Source: an uncultured Lachnospiraceae bacterium (GTDB lineage: Bacteria > Bacillota > Clostridia > Lachnospirales > Lachnospiraceae). Taken from it: DNA of 64,000 bases. The notes under the pieces were generated by a model that was not told the DNA's origin, did no database searches, and was given only the letters and a program-made list of their open reading frames with translations. This document shows, piece after piece, positions 9,047-19,052 of the stretch (positions are counted from its first letter, which is position 1; every line of letters starts with the position of its first letter). The stretch spans positions 26,373 through 90,372 of the forward strand of contig CACZBD010000013.1 of assembly GCA_902779305.1 (NCBI GenBank), written 5' to 3'. Position numbers and translations under genes: made by a program.

Positions 9047-9443
9047 TGTGAGCCCCTCCTTTCTTCCTTGATAGGTCGCTAGCGAATTCAGTTTCGCTCA
9101 CGGGGGATCCTGTAAAATCAATAGTTCCGGATCTTTTCCCCGAACGCGCGGGCATAATAAATCTATTTTTATGTCTATATCTTACTGCTTTCCGTTGTAA
9201 AATGCAAGCGTTTTCGTTAAAAAAATGTGGATTTTTCATGATTTTTTCAGGGAAAATTGTGGATAACGGGCAGGGACGCACAAGATGTGGTATCCATGTG
9301 ATTTTCCCAAGATCGATCTCATAAAAAATATAGCATAAAGATAAAATATTTGAAAGATTCGGTGGCGAAACGGTCCGGTATTGCGGTATCCTTAATGAGG
9401 ACTGCCGGCCGGGCAGAAATCAAGGAAAAATCACAGAAAACGG
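9047..9443. other. Intergenic region between divergent fliD-like gene and rpmG
   Basis: No credible gene lies here. The minus-strand RBS of the FliD-like gene is at ~9053-9062. An AT-rich stretch at ~9150-9185 could hold its promoter, but no clear sigma-A or sigma-D box stands out. One DnaA-box-like TTATCCACA lies on the minus strand at 9258-9266; a single box is not evidence of an origin. Confidence 0.5.
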
Positions 9444-9472
9444 TTGACGATACGGGCACCTTGTGCTATAGT
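9444..9472 (+). promoter_or_regulatory. Sigma-A promoter of the rpmG-secE-nusG operon
   Basis: TTGACG at 9444-9449, a 17-base spacer, and TATAGT at 9467-9472. It lies about 165 bases before rpmG and leaves a long leader. Confidence 0.8.
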
Positions 9473-9551
9473 TGTCAAGCGAGGTGGATTTTGAGGCCTT
9501 ATTTTTTTGCGCTAAGCACGAAGGGTTATGGCCCGGAAAGCCTGGCAGCAT

Positions 9552-9605
9552 CCCTTGGATTTCACGTCGGATCCGAAGGGTTGTACCGGTTAAGAGGACC
9601 GGTAC
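9552..9605 (+). promoter_or_regulatory. Two consecutive hairpins in the rpmG leader
   Basis: The first hairpin pairs cccttggat (9552-9560) with atccgaaggg (9571-9580), with one bulged base. The second pairs gtaccggt (9583-9590) with accggtac (9598-9605) perfectly. No T-run follows, so they are not plain terminators. The 160-base leader may bind a ribosomal protein or control processing; no known family was recognised. Confidence 0.5.
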
Positions 9606-9634
9606 GGAACTATTACTTCAGACGGAGGTGGAAA

Positions 9635-9784
9635 ATGCGTACAAGAATCACATTGGCATGCACTGAGTGCAAAAACCGAAACTACGACACTAAGAAAGAC
9701 AAAAAGCTTCATCCGGACAGGATGGAGACCAAGAAGTACTGCAGATTCTGCAGAAAGCATACCTTACATAAGGAAACGAAGTAA
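9635..9784 (+). CDS. rpmG: 50S ribosomal protein L33
   Basis: This 49-residue protein of the large ribosomal subunit has the zinc-binding type of L33 with two pairs of cysteines, CTEC (residues 9-12) and CRFC (36-39). The true start is the ATG at 9635, with GGAGGTG just upstream; the frame is open for 95 codons before it but that part has no L33 similarity. It heads the conserved rpmG-secE-nusG order of Firmicutes. Confidence 0.95.
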   Translation: MRTRITLACTECKNRNYDTKKDKKLHPDRMETKKYCRFCRKHTLHKETK

Positions 9785-9833
9785 GAAACTGCCGTCGATC
9801 GTCGGGGGCTACGCATGATTTTGGAGGTATGAT

Positions 9834-10043
9834 ATGGCAGAACAGAACAATGGCATTACACAGAAGGGCAAAGGCTGGTTCAAAGGGCTGAAGTCGGAAT
9901 TCAAGAAGATCGTATGGGAGAGCAGGGAAGACGTTACCCGCGAGACCATTGCGGTTGTTCTGATTTCGCTTGTTTTGGGCATCCTCATTACGTTGATCGA
10001 TTCGGCGCTTCAGCTGGGGATTGACAAGCTGATCTCCTGGTAG
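9834..10043 (+). CDS. secE: Preprotein translocase subunit SecE
   Basis: The 69-residue protein is the small single-span form typical of Firmicutes. It clamps the SecY channel in the plasma membrane. The amphipathic segment FKGLKSEFKKIVWESREDVTRET (written here only to locate it, residues ~17-38) precedes one membrane helix (~residues 40-60). RBS GGAGGT precedes the ATG. It lies between rpmG and nusG, as expected. Confidence 0.95.
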   Translation: MAEQNNGITQKGKGWFKGLKSEFKKIVWESREDVTRETIAVVLISLVLGILITLIDSALQLGIDKLISW

Positions 10044-10131
10044 GATCAGGTTACATGAGGTTTGGACCTGTTTCATGCATGCTTTACATATGGATGAGAA
10101 GGTCCTGAAGGTTTGAACAAGGAGTGATTAC

Positions 10132-10665
10132 ATGGCAGAGAACAACAGCGCTGAGCCGAATTGGTATGTTGTGCACACCTATTCCGGATATGAGAACAAG
10201 GTGAAAGCCAACATTGAGAAGACGATTGAAAACAGACATCTTGAGGACGAGATCTTAGAGGTCCGCGTTCCGATGCAGGATGTCACGGAGATGAGAAACG
10301 GATCCCGTAAGACGGTTCCCAAGAAAATGTTTCCGGGCTATGTTCTGATCAATATGATCATGAACGACGTGACCTGGTATGTAGTAAGAAACACCAGGGG
10401 CGTGACCGGCTTTGTCGGACCGGGAAGCAAACCGGTTCCCTTATCCGAACTGGAAATGAAGCCTTTGGGTATCAAGACGGAAAACGTCGTGATCGATTTT
10501 GCCGAAGGCGACACTGTTTCCGTGATCGCAGGTGTCTGGAAGGATACCGTCGGCGTTGTCCAGAGAATGGATATGGGCAAGCAGACAGCAACGATCAATG
10601 TCGAACTGTTCGGGCGCGAGACGCCGGTCGAGATCAGTTTCGACGAAATGACGAAGTACAGGTAA
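10132..10665 (+). CDS. nusG: Transcription elongation/antitermination factor NusG
   Basis: The 177-residue protein has the NGN domain at residues ~8-115, with NWYVVHTYSGYENKVK at the start and GYVLINM, VRNTRGVTGFVG further on, and a KOW domain at ~125-175 (GDTVSVIAGVWKDTVGVV). It binds RNA polymerase and affects pausing and coupling to ribosomes. Length and order are standard. AAGGAG lies upstream of the start. Confidence 0.97.
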   Translation: MAENNSAEPNWYVVHTYSGYENKVKANIEKTIENRHLEDEILEVRVPMQDVTEMRNGSRKTVPKKMFPGYVLINMIMNDVTWYVVRNTRGVTGFVGPGSKPVPLSELEMKPLGIKTENVVIDFAEGDTVSVIAGVWKDTVGVVQRMDMGKQTATINVELFGRETPVEISFDEMTKYR

Positions 10666-10757
10666 ATTGTGCCACATTTGCGCAGCAAATGCGGCGCCAA
10701 GTAAGCGCTTGCGCTTACAGAATAAAAGCACTAAGAACAGCAATAAAGGATGTTCCA

Positions 10758-10790
10758 TGTGGGAGGGATTCCATTTTCCCGGTCACCACA
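10758..10790 (+). promoter_or_regulatory. Probable ribosomal protein L1-binding leader element before rplK
   Basis: In the nusG-rplK gap TGTGG (10758-10762) pairs with CCACA (10786-10790) around an inner GGGA/TCCC helix. The GUGGGAG...CACCAC layout resembles the autoregulatory L1 site upstream of rplK-rplA in many bacteria. Two further palindromes lie at ~10670-10715 (catttgc/gcaaatg and gtaagcgc/gcgcttac). Assignment is by pattern only. Confidence 0.5.
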
Positions 10791-10816
10791 ACTACTTATT
10801 TTAAGGAGGAAAGAAA

Positions 10817-11242
10817 ATGGCTAAGAAAGTCGAAGGTTACATCAAACTTCAGATTCCCGCCGGAAAAGCAACCCCGGCACCCCCGGTCGGACCGGCACTC
10901 GGTCAGCACGGTGTCAACATCGTGGAGTTCACGAAGCAGTTTAATGCCAGAACGGCAGACAAGGGTGATGTGCTCATTCCCGTTGTCATCACTGTTTATG
11001 CGGACAGAAGCTTCAGCTTCATCACGAAGACTCCGCCTGCAGCGGTCCTGATCAAAAAGGCATGCAACATCAAGTCCGGTTCGGGCGTTCCGAACAAGAC
11101 GAAGGTGGCAACCCTTTCCAAAGAGAAATGCAGAGAGATCGCTGAAATGAAGATGCCGGATCTGAATGCGGCATCCATCGAAGCAGCAATGAGCATGATC
11201 GCGGGAACGGCCAGATCCATGGGCGTTACCGTTGAGGAATAG
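10817..11242 (+). CDS. rplK: 50S ribosomal protein L11
   Basis: The 141-residue protein has the L11 N-terminal domain ([20 protein letters not shown], residues ~10-29) that stimulates factor-dependent GTPase activity, and the rRNA-binding C-terminal domain. Length is normal. AAGGAGGAAAG precedes the ATG. It is followed 11 bases later by rplA. Confidence 0.98.
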   Translation: MAKKVEGYIKLQIPAGKATPAPPVGPALGQHGVNIVEFTKQFNARTADKGDVLIPVVITVYADRSFSFITKTPPAAVLIKKACNIKSGSGVPNKTKVATLSKEKCREIAEMKMPDLNAASIEAAMSMIAGTARSMGVTVEE

Positions 11243-11253
11243 GGGGTAGGAAG

Positions 11254-11943
11254 ATGAAGCACGGTAAGAAATATTTAGAAGCAGCAAAACAGGTCGACCG
11301 CACCACACAGTATGAACCCAATGATGCGATTGCTCTGGTAAAGAAAACAGCTACTGCAAAATTTGACGAAACGATCGAAGTACATATCAGAACAGGCTGT
11401 GACGGACGTCATGCCGAACAGCAGATCCGTGGCGCGGTTGTTCTTCCGCACGGTACGGGACGTACGATCCGCGTGCTGGTATTTGCCAAAGGTGACAAGG
11501 TTGCCGAGGCGGAAGGCGCAGGCGCAGATTTTGTTGGCGGCGACGAGCTGATCCCGAAGATCCAGAATGAAGGATGGCTTGATTTTGACGTAGTCGTTGC
11601 AACTCCTGACATGATGGGCGTTGTCGGCCGTCTCGGTAAGGTCCTCGGTCCCAAAGGCTTAATGCCGAACCCGAAGGCAGGCACGGTTACCATGGATGTA
11701 GCCAAGGCCGTTGCCGATATCAAAGCAGGTAAGATCGAGTACAGACTTGACAAGACCAACATCATTCACGTTCCGGTCGGAAAGGCTTCCTTCTCCGAGG
11801 AACAGCTGACGGATAACTTCAACACGCTGATGGAAGCCATCGTAAAGGCAAAACCCAGCGTATTAAAGGGCCAGTATTTAAGAAGCATCACCTTAACTTC
11901 CACAATGGGCCCCGGTGTGAAGGTTTCCACGGCAAAGTATTGA
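11254..11943 (+). CDS. rplA: 50S ribosomal protein L1
   Basis: The 229-residue protein builds the L1 stalk of the large subunit and usually represses its own operon. The L1 signature region is visible around [18 protein letters not shown] (residues ~127-144). Length is normal. It ends just before a terminator, so the rplKA unit is closed here and not joined to rplJL. Confidence 0.98.
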   Translation: MKHGKKYLEAAKQVDRTTQYEPNDAIALVKKTATAKFDETIEVHIRTGCDGRHAEQQIRGAVVLPHGTGRTIRVLVFAKGDKVAEAEGAGADFVGGDELIPKIQNEGWLDFDVVVATPDMMGVVGRLGKVLGPKGLMPNPKAGTVTMDVAKAVADIKAGKIEYRLDKTNIIHVPVGKASFSEEQLTDNFNTLMEAIVKAKPSVLKGQYLRSITLTSTMGPGVKVSTAKY

Positions 11944-11960
11944 TCTGAACAGACCATGAG

Positions 11961-11986
11961 AAGGGCATCATCTGATGCCCTTTTTT
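11961..11986 (+). terminator. Intrinsic terminator after rplA
   Basis: aagggcatca pairs with tgatgccctt around a 2-base loop, followed by a run of Ts. It separates rplKA from the CapA-like gene. Confidence 0.85.
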
Positions 11987-12012
11987 CATGTAAAAATCAC
12001 GGCATGCGTACT

Positions 12013-12042
12013 TTCACGTTGTCATGAAGGTTATGGTATAAT
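12013..12042 (+). promoter_or_regulatory. Extended -10 promoter of the CapA-like gene
   Basis: TATAAT at 12037-12042 is preceded by TGG (extended -10). A weak TTCACG lies 18 bases upstream at 12013-12018. It shows that this gene is transcribed on its own within the ribosomal region. Confidence 0.65.
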
Positions 12043-12074
12043 GAAACGATCATGGAAAATGAAGGAATAAAGAG

Positions 12075-13574
12075 ATGAAAAAAAGTTGTCCGGCTCAAAC
12101 AAAGACCAGACTGCACAGTTTATCCGCGGGGTTGCTTTTGACCCTGCTTGTTCTGATGCTTACGGGATGCGCTGCGATCGATCCGATCGGCGAAGCTTTG
12201 GGCTTTCCGATGCAGTCCGGCCATGAAACGGCAGAGGACGACAGCGTGGTAGAGACGGTTGAAGAAGGCGCGCCGCCCGTGATCGTGATCGAAGAAGAGC
12301 CGGAAGAAGCAGAAGAGACCGTCGAGGAACCGGAAGAGGAAGAAGAGATCGAAGAGGAATATATCCGCGACTATGAAAACCGGATCTTCAGCGTTTCGGC
12401 GGCGGAAAAAGACAAGGTGGTCCTGCGCTTTGCCGGAGATATCAATTTCTGCGAAGGCTATGCGAACATGCGCGTGCTGCGCGATGAGGAGGGTGGCAAC
12501 CTTTCCGGCTGCATTCTGCCGGAAGTCATGGATGCCATGCGGGAAGCGGACATCATGATGGTCAACAACGAGTTCGCCTATTCCGACAGAGGAGCGCCGA
12601 CCGCAGGAAAGAAGTACACGTTCCGCGCGGATCCGTCCCATGTAACGAAACTGAATGAATTGGGCGTGGATATCGTGGCGCTTGCGAACAACCATGCTTA
12701 TGACTGGGGACCGGATGCGCTGATGGACACGTTTGACATCTTAGAAGGCGCCGATGTGCCTTACACGGGCGCGGGAAGGAACCTGAAGGAAGCCATGCAG
12801 CCGGTCTATATGAAAGTCAACGGCCGGACGCTTGCTTTCGTGGCGGCCACCCAGATCGAGCGCACTCCGAATCCGGATACGAAAGAAGCGACGGAAGATT
12901 CGCCGGGCGTTCTTCGCACACTGGATCCTTCGAAGTTTCTGGAAGTCATAAAAGATGCCGAGGATCATGCGGATTTTACCGTTGTTTACGTGCACTGGGG
13001 ATCCGAAAGCACGGATCTTGTGGAAGAAAGCCAGAGAGATCTGGCAAAGAAATATGCGGAAGCGGGTGCGGATCTGATCATCGGCGATCATTCGCACTGC
13101 CTGCAAGGGATCGATTATGTGGACGGCGTCCCCGTATTCTACAGCCTTGGGAATTTCTGGTTTAATTCCAAGACCTTGGATACGTGTCTCGTCTCGGTGA
13201 CCGTTACGACCGAGAAGACGACACCGTCGATGTCCGTTTCGCAGGACGGCGTCACGGAAGCAAATTATGCGGACACGCTCCCGATCGAGGAGATCCGGTT
13301 CATTCCCTGCATCCAGAAAAGCTGCAGGACGAGACTGGCCGATGAAGAGGAAGCGCAGCGTATCTATGCGTATCTGCAGGGGATCTGCGATCATGCCAAT
13401 GTCGCGGAGGACGGCATCATTACCTACTGCGAGGAAAACCGCAACACACAGGGCGGGATGAACACCTTCCCCGGCCGCAGCAAAACGCCTGCAGAGGACC
13501 CTGCGGCACCGGAACTTCCCCTGGAAATACCGGAAGTACCGGAAGCCCCTCCCGCTGAAGAGACAACAGAGTGA
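12075..13574 (+). CDS. CapA/PgsA-family metallophosphoesterase-like lipoprotein
   Basis: The 499-residue protein has a signal peptide with lipobox LTGC (Cys ~32), so it is likely anchored outside the membrane. An acidic Glu-rich linker (~residues 55-100) leads to a CapA domain (~115-440) with the family motifs FAGDINF, NNEFAY, ALANNHAYDWG, VHWGSE and GDHSHCLQG. CapA-like proteins are linked to poly-gamma-glutamate capsule formation, though many orphan copies have unknown roles. No capB, capC or pgs genes are nearby. It has its own promoter and sits between rplA and rplJ, where ribosomal operons are normally unbroken. The tail is rich in Pro and Glu. Confidence 0.85.
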   Translation: MKKSCPAQTKTRLHSLSAGLLLTLLVLMLTGCAAIDPIGEALGFPMQSGHETAEDDSVVETVEEGAPPVIVIEEEPEEAEETVEEPEEEEEIEEEYIRDYENRIFSVSAAEKDKVVLRFAGDINFCEGYANMRVLRDEEGGNLSGCILPEVMDAMREADIMMVNNEFAYSDRGAPTAGKKYTFRADPSHVTKLNELGVDIVALANNHAYDWGPDALMDTFDILEGADVPYTGAGRNLKEAMQPVYMKVNGRTLAFVAATQIERTPNPDTKEATEDSPGVLRTLDPSKFLEVIKDAEDHADFTVVYVHWGSESTDLVEESQRDLAKKYAEAGADLIIGDHSHCLQGIDYVDGVPVFYSLGNFWFNSKTLDTCLVSVTVTTEKTTPSMSVSQDGVTEANYADTLPIEEIRFIPCIQKSCRTRLADEEEAQRIYAYLQGICDHANVAEDGIITYCEENRNTQGGMNTFPGRSKTPAEDPAAPELPLEIPEVPEAPPAEETTE

Positions 13575-13575
13575 G

Positions 13576-13601
13576 CCCCGTCCCCAAGGGACCATTTTCT
13601 G
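13576..13601. repeat. Second copy of the ccccgtccccaaggg repeat
   Basis: The core at 13576-13590 is identical to 2560-2574. It is followed by ACCATTTTCTG, the inverted form of the CAGAAAATGG segment seen at 2542-2551. It lies directly after the CapA-like stop codon. Confidence 0.5.
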
Positions 13602-13602
13602 C

Positions 13603-13631
13603 TTGACAGCAAAAAATGCGTGTGTTACATT
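13603..13631 (+). promoter_or_regulatory. Promoter of rplJ-rplL
   Basis: TTGACA at 13603-13608, a 17-base spacer and TACATT at 13626-13631. It drives the L10 leader. Confidence 0.75.
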
Positions 13632-13639
13632 ATACAAGG

Positions 13640-13766
13640 TCGCTTTGCGGCCGTGCCGAAGACAGTAAGTGCGCACAGGCGCGTAATTGAGCATCTGCTC
13701 TGCTTACCGAGGAATGTTCAGATATGATCTTTATGTCCTCATGTGTCTTCACGTGAGGATTTTTTC
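13640..13766 (+). ncRNA. Ribosomal protein L10 leader
   Basis: The segment GCCGAAGACAGTAAGTG, then TGCTTACCGAGG, is the conserved core of the Firmicute L10 leader, the RNA bound by the L10-L12 complex for autoregulation. It ends in a terminator hairpin (cctcatgtg, 13737-13745, with cacgtgagg, 13750-13758, and a T-run). Position just before rplJ agrees. Confidence 0.85.
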
Positions 13767-13821
13767 ATATTGATGCATCGATCTGACAGTCGGCACCAAT
13801 ACTAATACAGGAGGTAAAATC

Positions 13822-14511
13822 ATGGCTAAGGTTGAATTGAAGAAACCCATCGTTGCAGAGATCAGCGAGAACGTCAAAGACGCCCAGAGCGTTGTGCTTG
13901 TTGATTACCGCGGCCTGACCGTTGAGCAGGACACACAGTTGCGCAGACAGCTTCGTGAAGCCGGCATCACCTACAAGGTCTACAAGAATACGATGATGAA
14001 TTTCGCATTCAAGGGAACGGATTTCGAATCCCTGGCGCCCCATCTGGAAGGCCCCAGCGCGATCGCCATTTCCAAGGATGACGCAACCGCACCGGCAAGA
14101 GTACTTGCCAAATTTGCCAAGACAACACCGGCTCTCGAATTAAAGGGCGGCGTTGTGGAAGGCGTTTACTATGACGCAAAAGGGATCCTTGGCATATCTT
14201 CCATTCCTTCCAAAGAGGAACTGCTGTCCAAGCTGCTTGGAAGTATCCAGTCTCCGATCGCAAACTTTGCGCGCGTCATGAATCAGCTTGCAGAAAAAGG
14301 CGGCGCAGGAGCTTGCGAAGCGCCTGCTGAAGCAAAAGCCGAAGAGGCACCCGCTGAAGAAGCAAAAGCCGAAGAAGCTCCCGCAGAGGAAGTAAAGGCT
14401 GAAGAGGCACCCGCTGAAGAAGCAAAAGCTGAAGAAGCACCCGCAGAAGAAGTAAAAGCGGAAGAAGCAAAAGAAGAAGCACCTGCCGAAGAAGCAAAGG
14501 CAGAAGAGTAA
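13822..14511 (+). CDS. rplJ: 50S ribosomal protein L10 with long Ala/Glu/Lys-rich tail
   Basis: Residues 1-~165 are normal L10, the base of the L12 stalk (VDYRGLTVEQDTQLRRQLRE and YKNTMMNFA motifs). Usual length is 165-175 residues. Here a further ~60 residues consist almost only of A, E, K, P and V in near repeats of the type KAEEAPAEEV. The tail is encoded by an imperfect tandem repeat at ~14329-14508. AGGAGG precedes the start. rplL follows 19 bases later. The tail is probably disordered; its role is unknown. Confidence 0.97.
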   Translation: MAKVELKKPIVAEISENVKDAQSVVLVDYRGLTVEQDTQLRRQLREAGITYKVYKNTMMNFAFKGTDFESLAPHLEGPSAIAISKDDATAPARVLAKFAKTTPALELKGGVVEGVYYDAKGILGISSIPSKEELLSKLLGSIQSPIANFARVMNQLAEKGGAGACEAPAEAKAEEAPAEEAKAEEAPAEEVKAEEAPAEEAKAEEAPAEEVKAEEAKEEAPAEEAKAEE

Positions 14512-14530
14512 ATAACAGGAGGAAAAAATC

Positions 14531-14914
14531 ATGGCAAAATTATCTACAGCAGAAATCATCGATGCGATCAAAGAACTGACCGTATTGGAATTAAATGACC
14601 TGGTAAAGGCATGTGAAGAAGAGTTTGGCGTATCCGCAGCAGCAGGTGTTGTTGTTGCAGCGGCAGCAGGCGGTGACGCAGGCGCAGCAGGCGGTGAAGA
14701 GAAGACTGAGTTCGATGTTGAACTGACAGAAGTTGGCCCGAACAAAGTTAAAGTCATCAAAGTCGTTCGTGAAGCTACAGGCCTTGGCCTCAAGGAAGCA
14801 AAGGATCTCGTTGATTCCGCTCCGAAGATGGTTAAGGAAGGTGCTTCCAAGGAAGAAGCTGACGACATCAAGGCGAAACTGGAAGCTGAAGGCGCTAAGG
14901 TTACTTTAAAATAA
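14531..14914 (+). CDS. rplL: 50S ribosomal protein L7/L12
   Basis: The 127-residue stalk protein has the N-terminal dimerisation part ([20 protein letters not shown]), an Ala/Gly hinge (~residues 37-55) and the C-terminal factor-binding domain ending with [20 protein letters not shown]. It recruits translation GTPases. Length and position after rplJ are standard; AGGAGGAAAA is the RBS. Confidence 0.98.
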   Translation: MAKLSTAEIIDAIKELTVLELNDLVKACEEEFGVSAAAGVVVAAAAGGDAGAAGGEEKTEFDVELTEVGPNKVKVIKVVREATGLGLKEAKDLVDSAPKMVKEGASKEEADDIKAKLEAEGAKVTLK

Positions 14915-14937
14915 TCTGAAGCCGTTAAAAATACTTC

Positions 14938-15005
14938 TTGACAATGAAAAAGGGTTTGTGTTACCATGGATAATGCGCTATTGTGGTGGCACAGGCCCTT
15001 TTTCT
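14938..15005 (+). promoter_or_regulatory. Promoter-like box and terminator-like hairpin between rplL and rpoB
   Basis: TTGACA at 14938-14943 is followed after 17 bases by TTACCA, close in form to the rplJ promoter. The stretch aaaaaggg...tgtg (14947-14960) can pair with caca..cccttttt (14990-15002), followed by Ts. It probably ends part of rplJL transcription before rpoB, while the overlapping promoter supplies rpoBC. Confidence 0.55.
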
Positions 15006-15136
15006 TTTGCAAAATCGCAAAAACCGCGGCGAAACAGGCTGTTTTAACACGGCGGATCGCTGCAAAAGGACAGGGCTTTTCGGGCCGGTTCCCCTTAGTG
15101 AATATAATTAAATAGGAAGAACGGGGTGAAACGTCA

Positions 15137-18100
15137 ATGGAAAAGAACAGAGTGCGTCCGGTTACTGTAGGAAAAAGCACACGTATGAGTTATTCCCGGC
15201 AGAAAGAAGTTCTTGCAATGCCGAATCTCATCGAAGTACAGAAAGATTCCTACCGCTGGTTCCTGGACGAAGGACTCAGGGAAGTCTTTGCCGACATCTC
15301 GCCGATCACGGATTACAGCGACCATTTGAGCCTGGAATTCGTGGATTTTGTGCTGTGCGAAGATGATGTCAAGTATTCTATTGAAGAATGCAAAGAACGG
15401 GATGCTACATATGCAGCTCCGCTGAAAGTCAAGGTCAGACTTTACAACAAGCAGGACGGCAAGATCATTGAGCATGAGATCTTTATGGGCGATCTGCCTC
15501 TGATGACCGAAACGGGTACTTTCGTGATCAACGGCGCGGAACGTGTCATTGTATCACAGCTCGTCCGTTCCCCCGGCATCTACTATGCGATCACGCATGA
15601 TAAACTGGGTAAGAAGCTCTTTTCATCGACAGTGATCCCCAACAGAGGGGCATGGTTGGAATATGAAACGGATTCCAATGATGTCTTTTTCGTGCGCGTG
15701 GACAGGACCCGTAAGGTTCCCGTTACCGTACTGATCAGGGCGCTCGGCGTCGGCACGAACCAGGAGATCCTGGATCTGTTCGGCGATGAACCCAAGATTC
15801 AGGCTTCTCTTTCCAAGGATCCTTCCATCAGCGAGAAAGAACCGTTCGGAAGCTCCGAATCCGGTCTTTTGGAACTGTACAAGAAGATCCGTCCGGGTGA
15901 GCCGCTGACCGTTGAGAGCGCGGAAAGCCTGATCACCTCGATGTTCTTTGACCCCAGAAGATATGACCTTGCCAAGGTCGGCAGATATAAATTCAATAAG
16001 AAGTTAATGTTCCGCAACAGGATCAGACATCAGATCTTAGCGGAAGATGTTGTGGATACGATGACCGGCGAGATCATTGCGGAAGCCGGCACGAAAGTCA
16101 CGGCGGAACTGGCCGACAGGATCCAGAATGCGGCCGTGGAATCCGTCATGATCCAGACCGAGGAGAGAAATGTCAAGGTTCTTTCCAATATGATGGTCGA
16201 CATTACCAATTTCGTAGACTGCGAGCCCAAAGAGCTCGGCATCACGGAACTGGTTTATTACCCTGTGCTTGCACAGCTGATCGAAGATTTCGGCGATGAT
16301 GCGGATGCGCTCGGTGAAGCGATCACGACGCATGTGCATGATCTGATCCCCAAGCACATCACCAAGCACGATATCATTGCTTCCATTAACTACTGTATCC
16401 ATCTCGAATACGGCATCGGAAAGGATGACGATATCGACCATCTGGGCAACAGAAGGATCCGTGCGGTGGGCGAACTGCTGCAGAACCAGTACAGGATCGG
16501 CCTTTCCAGACTGGAAAGAGTTGTCAGGGAGCGCATGACCACACAGGATCAGGAAGGGATCTCCCCGCAGCAGCTGATCAATATCAAACCCGTGACTGCG
16601 GCTGTCAAGGAATTCTTCGGTTCCTCACAGCTTTCCCAGTTCATGGACCAGAATAACCCGCTCGGTGAGCTGACACATAAGAGACGTCTTTCCGCCTTAG
16701 GTCCCGGTGGTCTTTCCAGAGACCGTGCCGGATTTGAGGTCCGTGATGTCCACTACAGTCACTATGGACGTATGTGCCCGATCGAGACCCCTGAAGGTCC
16801 GAACATCGGTCTGATCAACTCCCTTGCATGCTATGCGAGGATCAACGAATACGGCTTTGTGGAGGCACCTTACCGCAAGATCGATCATTCCGATCCCGAG
16901 AATCCGGTCGTAACGGACGAAGTTGTCTACATGACGGCCGATGAGGAAGATAACTATCATGTAGCCCAGGCGAATGAGCCTCTGGATGAGAAGGGCCATT
17001 TCATTAAAAATAACGTGGCGGGCCGTTTCAGAGAAGAAACACAGGAATACGATAAGTCGCTGTTTGAATTCATGGATGTATCGCCGAAGATGGTGTTCTC
17101 CGTAGCAACGGCGCTGATCCCGTTCCTTGAAAATGATGATGCGAACCGTGCGCTGATGGGTTCCAACATGCAGCGTCAGGCCGTGCCGCTTCTGGTAACG
17201 GAAGCGCCTGTTGTCGGAACGGGTATGGAGACCAAGGCAGCAGCAGACTCCGGTGTCTGCGTGCTTGCGAAGAAGTCCGGTACCGTAGAACGCGCGGAAT
17301 CCAACAAGATCATGATCGCAAACGACGACGGGACCAAGGAAACCTATAACCTGTCCAAGTTCATGCGTTCCAACCAGAGCAACTGCTACAACCAGAAGCC
17401 GATCGTCACAAAGGGCGAGCATGTGGAAGAAGGTCAGGTCATCGCAGACGGTCCTTCCACCAGCAACGGTGAAATGGCACTCGGCAAGAACCCGCTGATC
17501 GCGTTCATGACCTGGGAAGGTTATAACTACGAGGATGCGGTACTGCTTTCAGAGCGTCTGGTACAGGAAGATGTTTACACATCCGTACATATTGAAGAAC
17601 ACGAGGCGGAAGCCCGTGACACGAAACTCGGACCCGAGGAGATCACAAGAGATGTTCCGGGTGTCGGGGAAGATGCCTTAAAAGATCTTGATGAGAGAGG
17701 GATCATCCGCATCGGCGCGGAAGTCAGAGCCGGTGATATCTTAGTCGGAAAAGTCACCCCGAAGGGAGAGACCGAACTGACAGCGGAAGAGAGACTCTTA
17801 AGAGCGATCTTTGGTGAAAAAGCAAGAGAAGTACGTGATACTTCCTTAAAAGTGCCTCACGGCGAATACGGTATCGTAGTGGATGCCAAGATCTTCACGA
17901 GAGAAAACGGCGATGAACTGCCGCCGGGCGTGAATGAATCCGTCAGGATTTATATCGCGCAGAAGAGAAAGATCTCCGTCGGTGATAAGATGGCAGGCCG
18001 TCACGGAAACAAGGGTGTCGTATCCCGCGTGCTTCCCGTGGAAGATATGCCTTATCTGCCGAACGGACGTCCCGTTGATATCGTGCTGAATCCTCTGGGC

Positions 18101-19018
18101 GTACCTTCCCGTATGAATATCGGGCAGGTTCTTGAGATCCACTTAAGTCTTGCAGCCATGGCACTCGGCTTCAACGTATCCACCCCCGTCTTTGACGGCG
18201 CGGATGAGAATGACATCATGGATACGCTGGATCTTGCAAATGACTATGTCAATCTGGAATGGGAAGAGTTCGAAAAGAAACATAAAAAAGAACTGCTTCC
18301 GGAAGTGCTGAAATTCCTTTCCGACAACAGGGATCACAGAGAGGTCTGGAAAGGCGTGCCCATCAGCCGCGACGGTAAAGTCAGACTGCGTGACGGCAGG
18401 ACCGGTGAGTATTTTGACAATCCGGTCACGATCGGCCACATGCATTACCTGAAACTGCACCATCTGGTAGATGATAAGATCCATGCACGTTCGACAGGTC
18501 CGTACTCCCTGGTAACGCAGCAGCCGCTGGGCGGTAAAGCACAGTTTGGCGGACAGCGTTTCGGTGAGATGGAAGTATGGGCGCTGGAGGCATACGGCGC
18601 ATCCTATACACTGCAGGAAATCCTGACCGTGAAATCCGATGATGTGATCGGACGTGTCAAGACCTACGAAGCGATCATCAAGGGTGACAACATTCCCGAA
18701 TCCGGTATTCCGGAATCCTTCAAAGTCCTGCTCAAAGAACTGCAGTCCCTCGGACTTGATGTCAGAGTATTGCGTGATGACAATACCGAGGTTGAGATCA
18801 GAGAGACCATCGACTACGGCGAGACCGATCTTCGCGCCGTGATCGAGGGAGACCGCGGATACAAAGGCGGCGAATCCTTCAGCAAAGCCGGATATTCCAC
18901 GCAGGAGTTCGACGAGAACGAAGAACTCGTAGATGTGGAGGAAGAATCCGGGGACGAATTCGAAGCAGAAGAGTTTGCTGAAGCCGAGGCGGATTTTGGA
19001 GAATCTTTTGACGAATAA
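15137..19018 (+). CDS. rpoB: DNA-directed RNA polymerase subunit beta
   Basis: This 1293-residue subunit forms one side of the polymerase catalytic cleft. The rifampicin region is visible around [20 protein letters not shown] (residues ~495-514), in the sensitive-type form, and the [21 protein letters not shown] and [15 protein letters not shown] blocks are intact. The C-terminus carries about 35 extra acidic residues (from ~1258) after the normal end. A GGGGTG lies 11 bases before the ATG. rpoC follows after 34 bases. Confidence 0.98.
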   Translation: MEKNRVRPVTVGKSTRMSYSRQKEVLAMPNLIEVQKDSYRWFLDEGLREVFADISPITDYSDHLSLEFVDFVLCEDDVKYSIEECKERDATYAAPLKVKVRLYNKQDGKIIEHEIFMGDLPLMTETGTFVINGAERVIVSQLVRSPGIYYAITHDKLGKKLFSSTVIPNRGAWLEYETDSNDVFFVRVDRTRKVPVTVLIRALGVGTNQEILDLFGDEPKIQASLSKDPSISEKEPFGSSESGLLELYKKIRPGEPLTVESAESLITSMFFDPRRYDLAKVGRYKFNKKLMFRNRIRHQILAEDVVDTMTGEIIAEAGTKVTAELADRIQNAAVESVMIQTEERNVKVLSNMMVDITNFVDCEPKELGITELVYYPVLAQLIEDFGDDADALGEAITTHVHDLIPKHITKHDIIASINYCIHLEYGIGKDDDIDHLGNRRIRAVGELLQNQYRIGLSRLERVVRERMTTQDQEGISPQQLINIKPVTAAVKEFFGSSQLSQFMDQNNPLGELTHKRRLSALGPGGLSRDRAGFEVRDVHYSHYGRMCPIETPEGPNIGLINSLACYARINEYGFVEAPYRKIDHSDPENPVVTDEVVYMTADEEDNYHVAQANEPLDEKGHFIKNNVAGRFREETQEYDKSLFEFMDVSPKMVFSVATALIPFLENDDANRALMGSNMQRQAVPLLVTEAPVVGTGMETKAAADSGVCVLAKKSGTVERAESNKIMIANDDGTKETYNLSKFMRSNQSNCYNQKPIVTKGEHVEEGQVIADGPSTSNGEMALGKNPLIAFMTWEGYNYEDAVLLSERLVQEDVYTSVHIEEHEAEARDTKLGPEEITRDVPGVGEDALKDLDERGIIRIGAEVRAGDILVGKVTPKGETELTAEERLLRAIFGEKAREVRDTSLKVPHGEYGIVVDAKIFTRENGDELPPGVNESVRIYIAQKRKISVGDKMAGRHGNKGVVSRVLPVEDMPYLPNGRPVDIVLNPLGVPSRMNIGQVLEIHLSLAAMALGFNVSTPVFDGADENDIMDTLDLANDYVNLEWEEFEKKHKKELLPEVLKFLSDNRDHREVWKGVPISRDGKVRLRDGRTGEYFDNPVTIGHMHYLKLHHLVDDKIHARSTGPYSLVTQQPLGGKAQFGGQRFGEMEVWALEAYGASYTLQEILTVKSDDVIGRVKTYEAIIKGDNIPESGIPESFKVLLKELQSLGLDVRVLRDDNTEVEIRETIDYGETDLRAVIEGDRGYKGGESFSKAGYSTQEFDENEELVDVEEESGDEFEAEEFAEAEADFGESFDE

Positions 19019-19052
19019 ATCAAGATCAGACAAAAGAGAAAAGGAGTAAGCC

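Noticed and set aside
9258..9266. Perfect DnaA box TTATCCACA (minus strand)
   Set aside because: A single box with no cluster, DUE or dnaA gene is not an origin.
14140..15180. Minus-strand frame of 346 codons over rplJ-rplL
   Set aside because: Antisense to two certain ribosomal genes; low-complexity from the repeat tail.
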